Source: Picochlorum sp. 'celeri'
Taxonomy: Eukaryota > Chlorophyta > Trebouxiophyceae
Length of the DNA: 64,000 bases
Direction: 5' to 3'
Assembly (NCBI GenBank): GCA_010909725.1
Contig: JAACMV010000010.1
Span: forward strand, 1,093,501 to 1,157,500
In this document: positions 9,862 through 20,535 of the stretch, piece after piece
Layout: each line of letters starts with the position of its first letter
Position numbering within the stretch: the stretch's first letter is position 1
Translations under genes and position numbers: made by a program
The notes under the pieces: generated by a model
The model's input: only the letters and a program-made list of their open reading frames with translations
What the model was told of the DNA's origin: nothing
Databases searched by the model: none

Positions 9862-10197
9862 ATGGTGTCAAGATCGATATCATCCCCCAATATGGGCGAG
9901 TTGATCCCCCAGCAAGGCGTATGCGGGGAAGATGACCATCTCATGGTCGAGTTGATGGCTGCACAGAGGGATGCTGAGCGCATGGAAGAAGCCGTTGCAC
10001 ACAGGGATGCAGTCATATCGAATATGTCTAGTCTGAGGAGGGCAGAGAAGGAAGGGTTTGAGGAAACCAAGCATAATCTCTTGGCTGAGGTGGCCCTCCT
10101 GCAAGGCACGATACACAAGTTGCGATTGAGATTACAAGAAGAGAAGAAAAAGAATCGAGAGTTACAAAGAAAATGCTCGAAACGATACCCAATGTGA
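9862..10197 (+). CDS. Small coiled-coil protein, unknown
   Basis: An intact 111-residue frame. Residues about 25-105 are charged and helical, with heptad-like spacing (AAQRDAERMEEAVAHRDAVI, then LLAEVALLQGTIHKLRLRLQEE), and the tail is Lys/Arg rich. There is no signal peptide, membrane segment or known domain. It follows MOT2 by about 240 bp. The first ATG is used. Expression evidence would be needed to call it a gene with confidence. Confidence 0.45.
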   Translation: MVSRSISSPNMGELIPQQGVCGEDDHLMVELMAAQRDAERMEEAVAHRDAVISNMSSLRRAEKEGFEETKHNLLAEVALLQGTIHKLRLRLQEEKKKNRELQRKCSKRYPM

Positions 10198-10774
10198 TCC
10201 TGCAAGCGGATTCGATTTATAAATCCAATCAGGGGTGATTACCCCTGCTTTTTTTCCTCTGCTTTTTTTTCCTGAGCCACAGCGGCATCATGTAAAGGTT
10301 TATCAAAGATGTACACTCCACTGACAACTCCTACCCTGCAGTATATTCAACAACAATGACACATTACTACTGCACATGCATGAAATCCAATGCAAAGAGA
10401 AATGCACCTACACAGCTGCCAGTAGATAGTGGACAGGACCAGTTCTTCGGAAAGACCTCGCCAGTGACATGGATCCAGCCTCTTCTATTCGGATTCCTTC
10501 ACCGAGAATTCTGCCATGATTATTATTATTTGAGAATTTGATGTGGACGCAACTCAAGCGGTGATTCTTCTTCTGTTTCTTAGAGAAGGAAAAAAAATCA
10601 AGTTTTCGAATTTGAGACATTTCAAATGTCTTGTCACGATTTGAGTTTGCGTTGAAGACGTGTTCAAGGATGTTTTCATGTTTTTTTTTCCTTTCCAAAG
10701 ATTCGTATTCATTTCATAGATTCAGTTGGTATGAGCAGGGCGGAATTTGAAAAGGGAATGGATGTAACACTCCC
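10198..10774. other. Intergenic region without a recognisable gene
   Basis: AT-rich, with short poly-T and poly-A runs and only short open frames on both strands. It presumably contains the promoter and 5' UTR of the NT-C2 gene. I see no RNA gene or repeat in it. Confidence 0.6.
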
Positions 10775-12958
10775 ATGAAGCTTTTGAAGAAGAAAAAGAG
10801 CAAGGGCCGTCAGGAGCTCTTCTATTTTGATATAGATGAATTGTCTCCATGGCCTCCGTTGCATGGTCCGTTGATATTGCAGTGGCAGAGGGGGTCGAAG
10901 AGACGGGGCCAGAGTGGGGTGGTCCAGCCAGAGGGCGATGGGGATTCTGAGCCCACGTCATATAAATTTGGGACTCGGTTTGAGATTCCTGCGACCTTGT
11001 ATGACGATGGGAAGAAGAGGAAGGATCTGAGTCTGTTTGTGTGCCAGTTGAATGAGAAGGGAAAGGTGGGGAATATGGTTGGTGCTGTCACCATTGATCT
11101 CGGTGGATTGGATTCTCTGACGAGTCAGCCTGCTCGACAAGAGTATATTGTCGAGTGTAGTAAGTCTATTGCGGAGTTGGCTCAAGGTCGGCCTAAATTG
11201 AGGATTGGGTTGTCGAAGAGTGGGGGTGTGGAGGGTGATGCCGCAGTGGTTCATGATGAGGGGCAGGGGGTGAGCAATGATATTCCTATTCCTTCGACGC
11301 TGTCGACAGAGGTGAATTCCTCGCAGGCCTCAGGTGGGAATGTTGCGAGTTTGAGAACGATCACGAGTCCGAGGAGCAAGGTGGTTGTGCCAGAGATGGT
11401 GGAAGAGGAGTATGATGAGGACGGGTTTCTGGTGGATGGTAGCGAAGACAAGAGCTTGTCTTTCATGCCTGAAGATCGTGAAGACCTCTTGTATTCATCA
11501 GGGACAGAGACACGAAAGAATTTGGAAGGTGATTTGGAAAAGGCTATGGATGAGGATACAGAGGATGACCTGTCTCCGTTCAGGGCGTCAAGGAGGAAAC
11601 CGATACATGAGAGGCGATTTTCGAGGGATGTGAATTCTTTTGGATCGCTTCAACAGTTTAAAGGTGAGGAGGATGCCATGACAGGTTTGCCCTCCATGGT
11701 GGCAAGCTGCAACTCGACCATGCTGCATGCAAGGGAAAAGGATGAGTCAGGCTATCGCCAGAAGAGAGATATGCAAATTGCTGCTGCTGTAGAAATGTCG
11801 GTTTGGGCTGCTGGTGCGAGTTGGGGATCCGATCGGCCCGGAGAAATGCCGAGGGGCGACAGGATGCAGGCCCCAGCTCGAAGGCTTGCGCGCACAATCA
11901 TCAGGCTTGGGGAAGAGGATGGTCCCAAATTTATGGATCAAGCTCTGCATATGATTAAAAAGTCCTGTGTAGCATCTCTTGGTGATGTTCATCGAGTGAT
12001 GATGATGTGGTCATGCATGGTCACGCTGCGATGGTCATTTTGGACATTGGTGGACAAGAGCCGACCTGCCGAGACACGCATGGCGGGCTTCGAGTGGTTG
12101 CAAGAGATTATTTGCCCCCGAATAGAAGCCGTGGAATCGTGGCTTTTTGATACATTGTTATCATACCTGTGGACAGGGAAAATGATGAGAGATTTGCAGG
12201 AATGCAGAGACGCTGACAGCCTTGACCAACTTGTGACTGACTACATGGGTGTGCTACGCACTGCACTGGGCGTGCTTGAAGATAGGAGTCGACCTGCTCC
12301 GTGTTCGAAAACGTTGAAAATGGTATTGAAGAAACAGGTGTTACACGGTATTCGTGTGAAGCTGGATGCGTTCCTGCTGAGTGAGTTGCTGGAGCAGCGT
12401 GTGTCCTGCTTTCGTCCTGTCACCTCACCCTTGGGTCTCGAGCTCAAGATATTCATCGATAAAATATCGACATGGTTTGAGAGCGATGCAACCAGTACGA
12501 GGGAATTTGGTCAAGAAGAATGGTACAATGCACAGCAGGACACCAAGATGGATAGTGCATTGCCACGCATGGCAAGCGCAGCCAACGTGATTGTTGCTCA
12601 GAAATCCTCCCTCCTAGATGCTGAGGCTCGTGATCGGATTGCGCCCCACATGTCCCTGGCGTCTGCATGCAAGATTTTAAAAAATTATGAATCCACAAAA
12701 GAGGATGCAGAGAATGTGGAGGAGATTGTTGCAGCTCTGAAATCCCAAGCAAGGAGCAAGATTGATCTGAAAGAGTCCTCTGAAGCCATGGATTCAGTAC
12801 AGTATGTTGTCCCACCTGAAGATTGGCTATCGCAACAGGGCATTATCCAGCCCCTATCTCTGGAGATGAATGCAGAGTCTGACGAAGAATTGGAATCGTT
12901 TGAATCAGTTGGTGGGGAGAGATTTACATATTTACGTGAATTATGGTCGGTTGTTTGA
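10775..12958 (+). CDS. NT-C2 domain protein (EEIG1/EHBP1 N-terminal type)
   Basis: An intact 727-residue single exon. The start MKLLKKKKSKGRQELFYFDI and the following blocks (LILQWQRGSKRRG, FEIPATLYDD, LSLFVCQLNEKGK, VGAVTIDLGGL) form an NT-C2 domain over residues 1 to about 150, the lipid-binding C2 variant of EEIG1/EHBP1 and of many plant proteins. An acidic, Ser-rich low-complexity middle (about 150-310) follows. A helical C-terminal half with many Trp and Leu residues (about 345-630) resembles the C-terminal region of plant NT-C2 proteins related to dilute-like regions. The likely role is tethering between membrane and cytoskeleton or traffic machinery; this is inferred from family only. 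It is convergent with NECAP, with 20 bp between stop codons. Confidence 0.8.
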   Translation: MKLLKKKKSKGRQELFYFDIDELSPWPPLHGPLILQWQRGSKRRGQSGVVQPEGDGDSEPTSYKFGTRFEIPATLYDDGKKRKDLSLFVCQLNEKGKVGNMVGAVTIDLGGLDSLTSQPARQEYIVECSKSIAELAQGRPKLRIGLSKSGGVEGDAAVVHDEGQGVSNDIPIPSTLSTEVNSSQASGGNVASLRTITSPRSKVVVPEMVEEEYDEDGFLVDGSEDKSLSFMPEDREDLLYSSGTETRKNLEGDLEKAMDEDTEDDLSPFRASRRKPIHERRFSRDVNSFGSLQQFKGEEDAMTGLPSMVASCNSTMLHAREKDESGYRQKRDMQIAAAVEMSVWAAGASWGSDRPGEMPRGDRMQAPARRLARTIIRLGEEDGPKFMDQALHMIKKSCVASLGDVHRVMMMWSCMVTLRWSFWTLVDKSRPAETRMAGFEWLQEIICPRIEAVESWLFDTLLSYLWTGKMMRDLQECRDADSLDQLVTDYMGVLRTALGVLEDRSRPAPCSKTLKMVLKKQVLHGIRVKLDAFLLSELLEQRVSCFRPVTSPLGLELKIFIDKISTWFESDATSTREFGQEEWYNAQQDTKMDSALPRMASAANVIVAQKSSLLDAEARDRIAPHMSLASACKILKNYESTKEDAENVEEIVAALKSQARSKIDLKESSEAMDSVQYVVPPEDWLSQQGIIQPLSLEMNAESDEELESFESVGGERFTYLRELWSVV

Positions 12959-12978
12959 TTTTGGTTTAAAAACAAGTT

Positions 12979-13866
12979 TCAATTGGACTGCCCTGGGCTC
13001 TCGAACGCCCCCCACTCTTCTTCTGTAGAGTAGCTCTTCCCTGCTGTTGGTGACCCGCCTACCTTTGGAGAATTACCCTGAGAGCTGGGTGCCAATGCTG
13101 CCTCCATACCTCCCTGAGGATCAAACATTAAACTAAACGTCTTTGCCAACTTTCCATGCTTATTCCTACTCACAAATCCTCCTCCAGAATGAGATGCTGC
13201 GTGATTAGCATTCAATTTCAACTGCATCGTCTGCCCCGATTTCAGGGCCAAATCATCACTATGCTTTATTGCACTGCCATGGTGGCCACCTGTCCCCTCA
13301 CCCATTGCAGGCTCATGGGCCTGCGCCTGCATCTCTTCAGCTCTATGCTTCCTCTCCAAATACTGCTGATAATCAAACAAAGAGGCATAGAAATCCGCCG
13401 CAACGTCTCGCTCGGCGAATCCAAGTCCAATAAAAGCATGCTTTCCGCTCTCTGGATCCACTACCCGAATCACAAAATACCTACTGCTATCAATCACCCG
13501 TTCCACACAGGTATGCAACGGCACAGATACGGGACACTCCGCCCACATATCCCCACTGGCAGGATCCTGCAACTGAATATATGCCAAATCTTCCGATCCT
13601 ACCATCTTTTTCACAAACTTCACACTGACTTCAGCAAGCCAAGTGCCCACGTTCCAAGTCTCCGCCCGGTGACCACTCTGCGCGATAGGTATGATGTAAA
13701 TAAGCATATGTTTGATCACGGAACCGTCACAATGAGGCCAACGCGGTACATAATACTCAGCAAGGCGATCAGACGAGTTTGGACAACATACCGTGGTAGC
13801 AGGTGGAACTCTGTATACATAGCCCTGATCGGATGAGAAAAGATTGATTTCAATGGTATCCGACAT
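12979..13866 (-). CDS. NECAP: NECAP-type adaptin-ear-binding coat-associated protein
   Basis: Exon 1 is 13750-13866 and exon 2 is 12979-13677. Removing a 72-bp GT-AG intron joins LAEYY to SGHRAETWNV, restoring the family block equivalent to GYRASDW in animal NECAPs. The PHear (DUF1681) domain covers residues 1 to about 160: VYRVPPATT near the start, LAYIQLQDPASGDMWAE, then DSSRYFVIRVVDPESGKHAFIGLGFAERDVAADFYASL. The C-terminal tail is disordered, Gln/Ala/Gly rich, and ends with an acidic WGAF-type motif (EEWGAFESPG) of the kind that binds adaptor ears. The protein acts in clathrin coat assembly at AP-2/AP-1. The start at MSDTIEINLF is chosen over the longer upstream frame, which would add 76 unconserved residues. 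The intron length is a multiple of three and stop-free, so intron retention would still be translated. Confidence 0.88.
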   Translation of the reverse strand: MSDTIEINLFSSDQGYVYRVPPATTVCCPNSSDRLAEYYVPRWPHCDGSVIKHMLIYIIPIAQSGHRAETWNVGTWLAEVSVKFVKKMVGSEDLAYIQLQDPASGDMWAECPVSVPLHTCVERVIDSSRYFVIRVVDPESGKHAFIGLGFAERDVAADFYASLFDYQQYLERKHRAEEMQAQAHEPAMGEGTGGHHGSAIKHSDDLALKSGQTMQLKLNANHAASHSGGGFVSRNKHGKLAKTFSLMFDPQGGMEAALAPSSQGNSPKVGGSPTAGKSYSTEEEWGAFESPGQSN

Positions 13867-14058
13867 TTTTACAAGATTATATAGCTGAAATCGATGTGTT
13901 CCAGGGCAATTTGACGTGTCGGGAAATCCTGGACTTGCAATTGCGCCCTGCAGGGCCAGCTGGCCCAGGGATCTTTTCCATGCATTCATACCACCCCGCG
14001 AGACGGAGAGATTACTAAAGAATAGTATTCCTTGCAATAATAGTAACGCGAGTGCAGT

Positions 14059-15878
14059 ATGGGTGCGCTGTATTGCAGACAGTTTGCAAGACAAATGACA
14101 AAATTATATTCCATGAAGCACCGTGGACTGGTCAGACACCGTTGGGGCTATTCGAGCACATCAAGTCACTCTGCCTTGAATAATAGGTTGATATATTCTA
14201 GACTTAATGATCGAAACCCCTGTGGGAGGGAGCGAACGGGTTGGAATGCTGGGGTCATTGCTGCCCAGGGGAGGAGCATTCACTCAGGGTTTGTCGTGGC
14301 AGCAGGGTTGTCGTTTGGGTCAGATGATATCACTGTGGATGTCGGATTGATGGTGGAAGGAACGGATGTCGGGAATGGTCTGGACATGGATGCTCTGGCG
14401 GAATCCTTGTCTGCTGATGCAGTGCGCATTACGCAGCAAGCTGCGGTTGTGCTGTCAAGGGCCAGAGTAGATGATGGGGAAGAAATCATCGATGTTCCTG
14501 GTCCATTAGAAGTTTCTCTGGTGTTGTGTGACGATGAGTATATACGTGCTCTGAATAGAGAGTGGCGAAATGTTGACAAGGCGACAGATGTATTGGCCTT
14601 TGAAATGGGTGATGATGGAGAGGATCTTTCGTGCGAGTCTGAGTGCCCGTTGCCGTTTATCACTGACGAAGAATCTGATGATGTGCCTGTGATGAATGCA
14701 TCCCTTCCTGTGGTGATGCTTGGGGACATTGTCATTTCAATAGATACTGCAAAGAGACAGGCAGAGGAGAGGGGGCATTCACTTTTGGATGAATGCAGGA
14801 TTCTTTTGGTGCATGGTGTTTTGCACCTTCTTGGATATGATCATGAACATGGAATCGAAGAAGCGGAGGAAATGCATCAGGCGGAAACATCTATTTTGAA
14901 AGCATTGGGCTTTGACGTTGAAAGTGGTCTGATTGGGTTTGGTCAAGGTGGGAATTCCCCATGATGGATGGATGATTCTTTGGTCTAGACGCTAATATTT
15001 TCTTACCTGCAGCGCAGGACCCCATCATGAGGAAAACTCGTAGCAATACAGAGATAAAATTGATCACAATTGACATGGATGGGACCTTGTTGGATTCAAA
15101 CAGCCAGTGCTTGTCATCGTCTGTTGAGGCCATCAGATTGGCGCTCGATCGGGGAGTGCGTGTGATTTTAGCCACTGGAAAGGCACGGCCTGCCGCAGTA
15201 AAAGCCATGGAGAAGGTAGGATTGGCAGGAGATGATCTGGTTGTCAGTTCCCAGACTGCTGGAATTTTCTTGCAGGGCCTCCAAGTCTTTGGGAACAGAG
15301 GACAAGTGATTGGTGGCTCCACGTTAGACCAGTCTGTCTTGCAAACAGTACTGCAATATTCCATGGATAACAACATTAGCGTATGTGGATTTCAAGGCGA
15401 TGCCTGCGTGACACCGTTCATGACCTCTGACATTGAACTCCTTCATGATAGGTATTATGAACCATTGGCTGTTGTCCAGCCGTCTGTGGATCTCATTGCA
15501 CGTGGCCCTCCGATTTATAAATTACTTCTGATGTCTGATAAAGAAACAATCGATGCCATAAGACCTCACATGGACGAGGAAATTCTGCGTGGACATCACG
15601 CGACGACGATGCAAGCTGTGGAGACAATGTTGGAAATCGTTCCCCCAGGTGTAAATAAATGGACTGCTTTGAAAGTTGTGTCTAGTCATGTAGATATTCC
15701 TGCGGACTCCATTATGGCGATTGGAGACGGAGAAAATGACTTGGAGATGATTACTGGTGCGGGATTGGGCATCGCGATGGGCAATGCGGTCGACAAAGTC
15801 AAAATAGCTGCTGATCATGTTGTTGCATCCAATGATGAACATGGCGTTTTTGAGGCTATAGAAAAATTTGTATTATAA
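14059..15878 (+). CDS. YBEY: YbeY endoribonuclease fused to a Cof-type HAD phosphatase, plastid-targeted
   Basis: Exons 14059-14947 and 15013-15878, with a 65-bp intron, join in frame (CAA G / CG CAG) to give one protein of about 584 residues. The N-terminal part after a Ser/Arg-rich transit peptide is YbeY. It has LNREWRNVDKATDVLAFE and the zinc signature HGVLHLLGYDHEH, the single-strand endoribonuclease that matures rRNA in bacteria and plastids. The C-terminal part is a class IIB (Cof) HAD hydrolase: DMDGTLLDSNS with the nucleophile Asp, ATGKARPAAV, and the closing GDGENDLEMITGAGLGIAMGNA. The same YbeY-HAD order occurs in a land-plant plastid protein. The first ATG is used; a second in-frame ATG at 14095 is an alternative. 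Its stop is 9 bp from the stop of the convergent BCAT gene. Confidence 0.88.
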
Positions 15879-15887
15879 TGAAAGACA

Positions 15888-17242
15888 CTAACAAACCTTA
15901 TGAACCCAACCAAATGTATCTGGAATTCTCTCTTGCTGCAATCCAGTGAGAGACTCGTACAATTCCAAGGCAGTAGCTGTTGGCTCTCCATTCTCCCCAA
16001 AATCTCTCCGAGTGCCCTTGTAGGTAAGGCTTCCTACTGCCGACAAGACCACCGCAGTTCCAGTCGTAAAGATTTCATCGGCCTCCATCGCTGACTCTAT
16101 AGACACGGGCTCTTCTTTCACTTCATATCCTTTGCTTCTTGCTAGTTCAATCACCGATCTTCTTGTCACTCCTGGCAAAATACTGCCACTGATGGGAGGC
16201 GTGGAAATCACATTTCCATGTTTGACAAAGATATTGCAGCTAGAGACTTCTTCGAGGTATTTGTCGTGCTTTGCATCCAGGTACACAACGTCAGAGTAAC
16301 CCTCTTTTTTGGCAGCCAATTGCGTCACAAGCACGGGGGAGTAGTTCCCTGCAGCCTTGGTGCCACCCATGCCTCGTGGCGCAGACCTATGAAACTCGGT
16401 ATCAACTTTCAAATGAATCGGACTCAGCTGCCCCCCTTTGAAATATGATCCTACAGCAGCACAATAAATACAGAACGTATACGATGGAGCAGGCCCAAGC
16501 CCAAGAATCGGCCCAGTCCCCATGAGCAAAGGACGGAGATACAGGGCCCCCTTCCCCAGCGGAGGCACCATGCTGGCGTTCGCCCTAACAACATCTTCTA
16601 CTGCCGATACAAACTGTTCTGTCGATGGTGCAACCATAGATAGCCTTTTTGCCCCCTCTTGCATCCTTTCAGCATTGCAATCAGGCCTGAAAAGCACAAT
16701 GTGCCCCTCAGCAGTTCGCTGGGCCTTCATGCCCTCAAAGACAGACTGCCCATAATTCAGGACCTGCGCCGACGGATCCAACTGCAACGGACCATACGGC
16801 TGAAGATTTCCACTCCATTCCGTACCATCTGCCTCGATCGAAGCCACATACATCGTGTCCGCTACATTTGCCAAACCAAAACCAAGGGAATCCCAATCAA
16901 TGTCCGGAGAAGGAGCGGTGCTTTGAGCAGCACTGCTCGCACGAGTAATCAAGTCACATGCGTCAGTATATTTTGAGATCAAATATCTGCAAGCACAGCC
17001 CATCCTATGAGCATATCAGCCATAAACAATTGATGCAAAGAGAATCGCACCTTTTCCTCCTCTGAAGTCCAGGAAGCCTGTGAGGGGCATCATATCTACA
17101 TTCACACAGAGTTAAAGCATTCATACTGTATACGGGGGTGCTCAGAGACTGAAATAGGCGATTCTTACCGAACTCTTTGAGCGGCGTCGCTGCTGGGCAT
17201 AACAGCGCCGCTGGTCAATAAACTCAAACGACAGATACCCAT
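15888..17242 (-). CDS. BCAT: Branched-chain-amino-acid aminotransferase, organelle-targeted
   Basis: Three exons on the minus strand: 17169-17242, 17051-17095 and 15888-16986, all GT-AG and phase-consistent, giving about 405 residues. A second acceptor at 17005 would add six residues. Exons 1-2 encode a short basic, Ser/Ala-rich targeting peptide, so the enzyme is plastidial or mitochondrial. Class IV PLP-aminotransferase features are clear: SVFEGMKAQRT, GALYLRPLLMGTGPILGLGPAPSY, the catalytic lysine in GGTKAAGNYSP, YLEEVSSCNIF, GSILPGVTRRSVIELA and the FTTGTAVVLSAVGSL block. It interconverts Leu/Ile/Val and their 2-oxo acids. The gene is divergent from GC1, with about 190 bp between start codons. 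Confidence 0.92.
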
Positions 17243-17433
17243 CTTGAGAATTTAGTGTTAAAAGATGATGTAGAATATTGTTTTGGTTGAATCTGGTGGC
17301 GTCGTCTTCATTTTGTATGGTGGGTCATGACCCACATCATGGAATCCCCTGATCTGCACATCTGGGACAATGTCATGGGCAGCGATGGCCTCCAATCTGG
17401 GTGTAAAAAATAGATACGTATTTCAATAAGACA
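17243..17433. promoter_or_regulatory. Short divergent promoter region between BCAT and GC1
   Basis: The 191 bp between the BCAT and GC1 start codons must contain both promoters and both 5' UTRs. It holds a near-palindromic GTGGGTCATGACCCACAT segment around 17,318-17,336, which could be a factor-binding site. No TATA box is evident at either end. The assignment rests on position only. Confidence 0.4.
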
Positions 17434-18552
17434 ATGCACGTCATTTGCCAGCGATCTGTGGCAGGGAACCGCCTTGTGTCAGCCACACAGGGACAAGGTC
17501 TCAGGCCTGTGTTCGGTGGGCTTGGATGTTCTAGGAATCTGAGGGCTGATTTTCAAAGACAAAACCATACTAGACGTGAAAAGAAGGCTGCTGCGACATT
17601 CGTGCGGGCAGAGGCGGGGAAGGCTCTCTCTGTGCTCGCTTCCTCGTCTGTTGGAGGGAAGACTGTGGCTGTTACTGGAGCCACGGGGCTGATTGGGAGT
17701 CGATTGGTGGAGATGTTGGTTCAACAAGGATATTCAGTCCGGGTTTTGACGAGAAATCCAGCTGCGGCAAAGTCCAAGTTGAATATTGAGGGTCTTCAGT
17801 ACGCTTCTCCAACGCAGTGGAAGGCTGCCATTGCTGGGTCGACTGCAGTCATTAATTTGGCCGGGGAGCCCATTGCGACAAGGTGGAGTGCAGAGTTGAA
17901 AGCAGAAATCAAAAGATCGAGGGTGCAGGTCACCAAGAGGGTTGTGGATGCAATTAACAGTCTCCCTGAGGGAGACAGACCAGAAGTTTTGATCAATGCA
18001 TCTGCAGTGGGATTCTATGGAACGAGCGAGTCAGCGACGTTCAATGAGTCGTCTTCTTCCGGAAACGATTACCTTGCTGAGGTCTGCCGTGAATGGGAGG
18101 ACGCAGCGCTGAAGGCATCGTGTAGAGTGGTGATACTCAGGACGGGCATTGTCCTTGCGCGAGAAGGGGGTGCCCTGGCAAAAATGGTCCCAGTCTTTTC
18201 CATGTTTGCGGGGGGTCCACTGGGTAGTGGGAAGCAGTGGTTTTCCTGGATCCACAGAGACGATGTGGTGGGCATGATTATGAATGCAATTGGCGACTCA
18301 TCATGGGAGGGTGTGTTCAACGCAACTGCTCCTAAACCAGTTCGAATGGGAGAGCTTTGTTCTGCCCTGGGGGAGGTGATGAGCCGTCCTTCCTTTGTCC
18401 CAGTCCCTGATTTTGCGTTGAAGACGCTGCTCGGGGAGGGGGCTCAGGTAGTGTTGGAGGGGCAACGAGTGTTGCCAAATAAAGCCCAGAGCTCTGGGTA
18501 CCAATTCAAGTACACTGATGTGCAAGATGCTTTGAAAAACCTTTTAAATTAA
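17434..18552 (+). CDS. GC1: Plastid NAD(P)-binding epimerase, GIANT CHLOROPLAST 1 / SulA-like (TIGR01777)
   Basis: An intact single exon of 372 residues. The first 60 or so are a transit peptide (Arg/Gln/Ala rich, few acids). The Rossmann motif VTGATGLIGSRLVE starts near residue 75. The family blocks VINLAGEPIATRWSAELKAEIKRSRV, SAVGFYGTS and EWEDAA follow, then RTGIVLAREGGALAKM and WFSWIHRDDVVG. In plants this protein (GC1, also called AtSulA) is on the inner envelope and affects plastid division; bacterial and mammalian relatives (YfcH, SDR39U1) have no settled substrate. Its TAA at 18550-18552 directly abuts the TRM1 stop on the other strand, leaving no intergenic base. Confidence 0.88.
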   Translation: MHVICQRSVAGNRLVSATQGQGLRPVFGGLGCSRNLRADFQRQNHTRREKKAAATFVRAEAGKALSVLASSSVGGKTVAVTGATGLIGSRLVEMLVQQGYSVRVLTRNPAAAKSKLNIEGLQYASPTQWKAAIAGSTAVINLAGEPIATRWSAELKAEIKRSRVQVTKRVVDAINSLPEGDRPEVLINASAVGFYGTSESATFNESSSSGNDYLAEVCREWEDAALKASCRVVILRTGIVLAREGGALAKMVPVFSMFAGGPLGSGKQWFSWIHRDDVVGMIMNAIGDSSWEGVFNATAPKPVRMGELCSALGEVMSRPSFVPVPDFALKTLLGEGAQVVLEGQRVLPNKAQSSGYQFKYTDVQDALKNLLN

Positions 18553-20158
18553 TCAATCACTTGTATTTTTGTCAACTCCATTTCCATTCTCTGTCTTTTG
18601 TTTCTTCTCTACAGGCTCTTTGATGATTCTTCCGTGCTTTGTTTTTGGACCCCAGCGTTCTGGATTTCCCACAAATCTAGCAATCTTGTTTTTCCCCTTC
18701 TTGTCTGGGATAATTGCAGCTGATACCCTAGAAAAGTCTGCAATATGTACAGGATCTTTCGACAGTATCGTATGGGCATGAGATCCCTCCTTGACATTGA
18801 CTGGATGATCCTTTACCCAGCATCTCAAAATATCCCAGATGAGGGCCCAAGGGGCATCTGTCTTGATCCCTGTTCTCAGACAATGAGTTGGGGACGCCCT
18901 ATATCCAGCATTGATGATTGCAGATTTGAAGGCTTCTTGTCGTGGAATTGAAGCCCGCAGGGTCTTGCAAGCCTCGTGCAAATCCAGATACAGTGGCACA
19001 TCGCTCAATTCCTCTGAGCAGTTGACCAAGATTCCACGGACCTTGTCGAATGATTTGAACTTCTCTTTGTTCTCTTGTAATACTTCCAAAACGCCTTTAA
19101 TCCATTCTTTGTTGTGGATAGGCTCTGACCAAATGGGACCTCCGACAGTGTATGAGGCTCCAGTCTCTGGGCACTTCTGCTGCACTGGGGGACCAAAGCC
19201 AGCGCCATATTTCTTGCTGTTTCCTCGCTCAAACACTCTACCAACTTGCATCAGCTCGAATGAATCACATCCTTGGCTTTGGAATACATACGAGTGCTTG
19301 AGTGCTGTGTTTTTAGCCTCGGCCGGAGAGGTGTAAATTCTAACAAACACCCTCACATAGAAATCAATGGACAGGGACAGCACTGGAACAATATGCCGTT
19401 TATGCCTCGCAGCAGCTGTACTTATTGAGGATAGCAGTATTCTAATCGCTTGTTCGTGGCAATACGGTTTGTGCAAAGGATATGCCCCATACTTTGCATA
19501 CCCAGCTTCTCCATTGTTTCCGCACAGCACAGCCATATCGGTAGCTGTGCACAAAAGAATACCACCCTCGGAGACACAAGAAACTGCTGAATCCAGTAGA
19601 GTACAAGGCGAGCCGTACGGGTCCAGGTCAACCACATCAAACGCTCCTGGATTCTGCAACATGACCATCCTAGCATCTCCTACAGAAGGCTGCACCTTCT
19701 GGGCGACATGAGCCCCGTTAAATTCGATATTTTTCTTCATCATCTCGACCACCTCTGGGTCCAGATCATTCGCTATAATGTGCTTCACATTGTTCACCTC
19801 CTTGGCATACCTGATGGACCGCAACCCACTGGCAGCCAACCCTTCCAAAATGCGCAGTCCCTCTTCTCTATTGGGCACCCCTTTGCTTCTCTGCAATCTA
19901 CTAGGTTTGAAGGTTTCCGTCTTCCGAACCTTCTCAAAGTAATTGATCACCGCGATCGACAGGTCTCGGTTCACCACTTGCGCTGGGTTGTAAAACACCT
20001 CGTTGCCCTTTTGCAATATTGTCGCCTCTCCCTCCGATTGAGCAGCATATCCCTCTGGAATATCTCTAAACAAACGAAGAAATAAGCTTGATGAGTCGAT
20101 GGCTCGTGAAAATCGACAGCGAACAGGACATGCAAGAAACGTACCCACGAGTCGCCAT
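18553..20158 (-). CDS. TRM1: tRNA (guanine-26 N2)-dimethyltransferase
   Basis: A 14-nt first exon (20145-20158: ATG GCG ACT CGT GG) and a main exon 18553-20065 are separated by a 79-bp intron, giving about 508 residues. This junction links MATR directly to the conserved start GDIPEGYAAQSEGEATI. Family blocks follow: EVFYNPAQVVNRDLSI, the SAM region LEGLAASGLRSIRYA, NDLDPEVVEMMKKNIEFN, the catalytic DLDPYGSP, then EAGYAKYGAYPLHKPYCHEQAIRILL. The C-terminal third contains the expected RTGIKTDAPW element, and the tail is Lys-rich with possible nuclear localisation signals. TRM1 forms m2,2G26 in tRNAs. The tiny first exon is inferred from frame and splice-site fit. It is divergent from the HemK gene. 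Confidence 0.9.
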
Positions 20159-20535
20159 ATCGCCAGTACTCTCCAATACCGCCCAATCTGGTTTTAAAAC
20201 GGTAGTTGATAAACTTGATCTGAGAAAATCAATCCAAACACGTGCTGTTGTCGCTGCTCTGATGCCCTGTCTTTTTCTGACACAAGACCCCAGCATGCAA
20301 CGTACAACTTGGCTTCTTCGACGCTTCCAATCCACAGAGAAGTAAGTCAGATCAGTAGATTGTTCATTCAATATGAATGCAGCGGTACACGGTATGCAGG
20401 AGGGCATTCATAAGATATCTGTTTTTTATTTCCTTATTCAAGAAGAATCTCCGCTGGGCAAATTTCCCCCAAAAGGTCGAGATCCGCATGACGTATCATC
20501 TGGGAAACAATTGCATAAAATGTCAGATCGGTGAT

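Noticed and set aside
13156..13836. Plus-strand open frame of 226 codons
   Set aside because: Antisense to NECAP; the composition follows the complement of the conserved gene.
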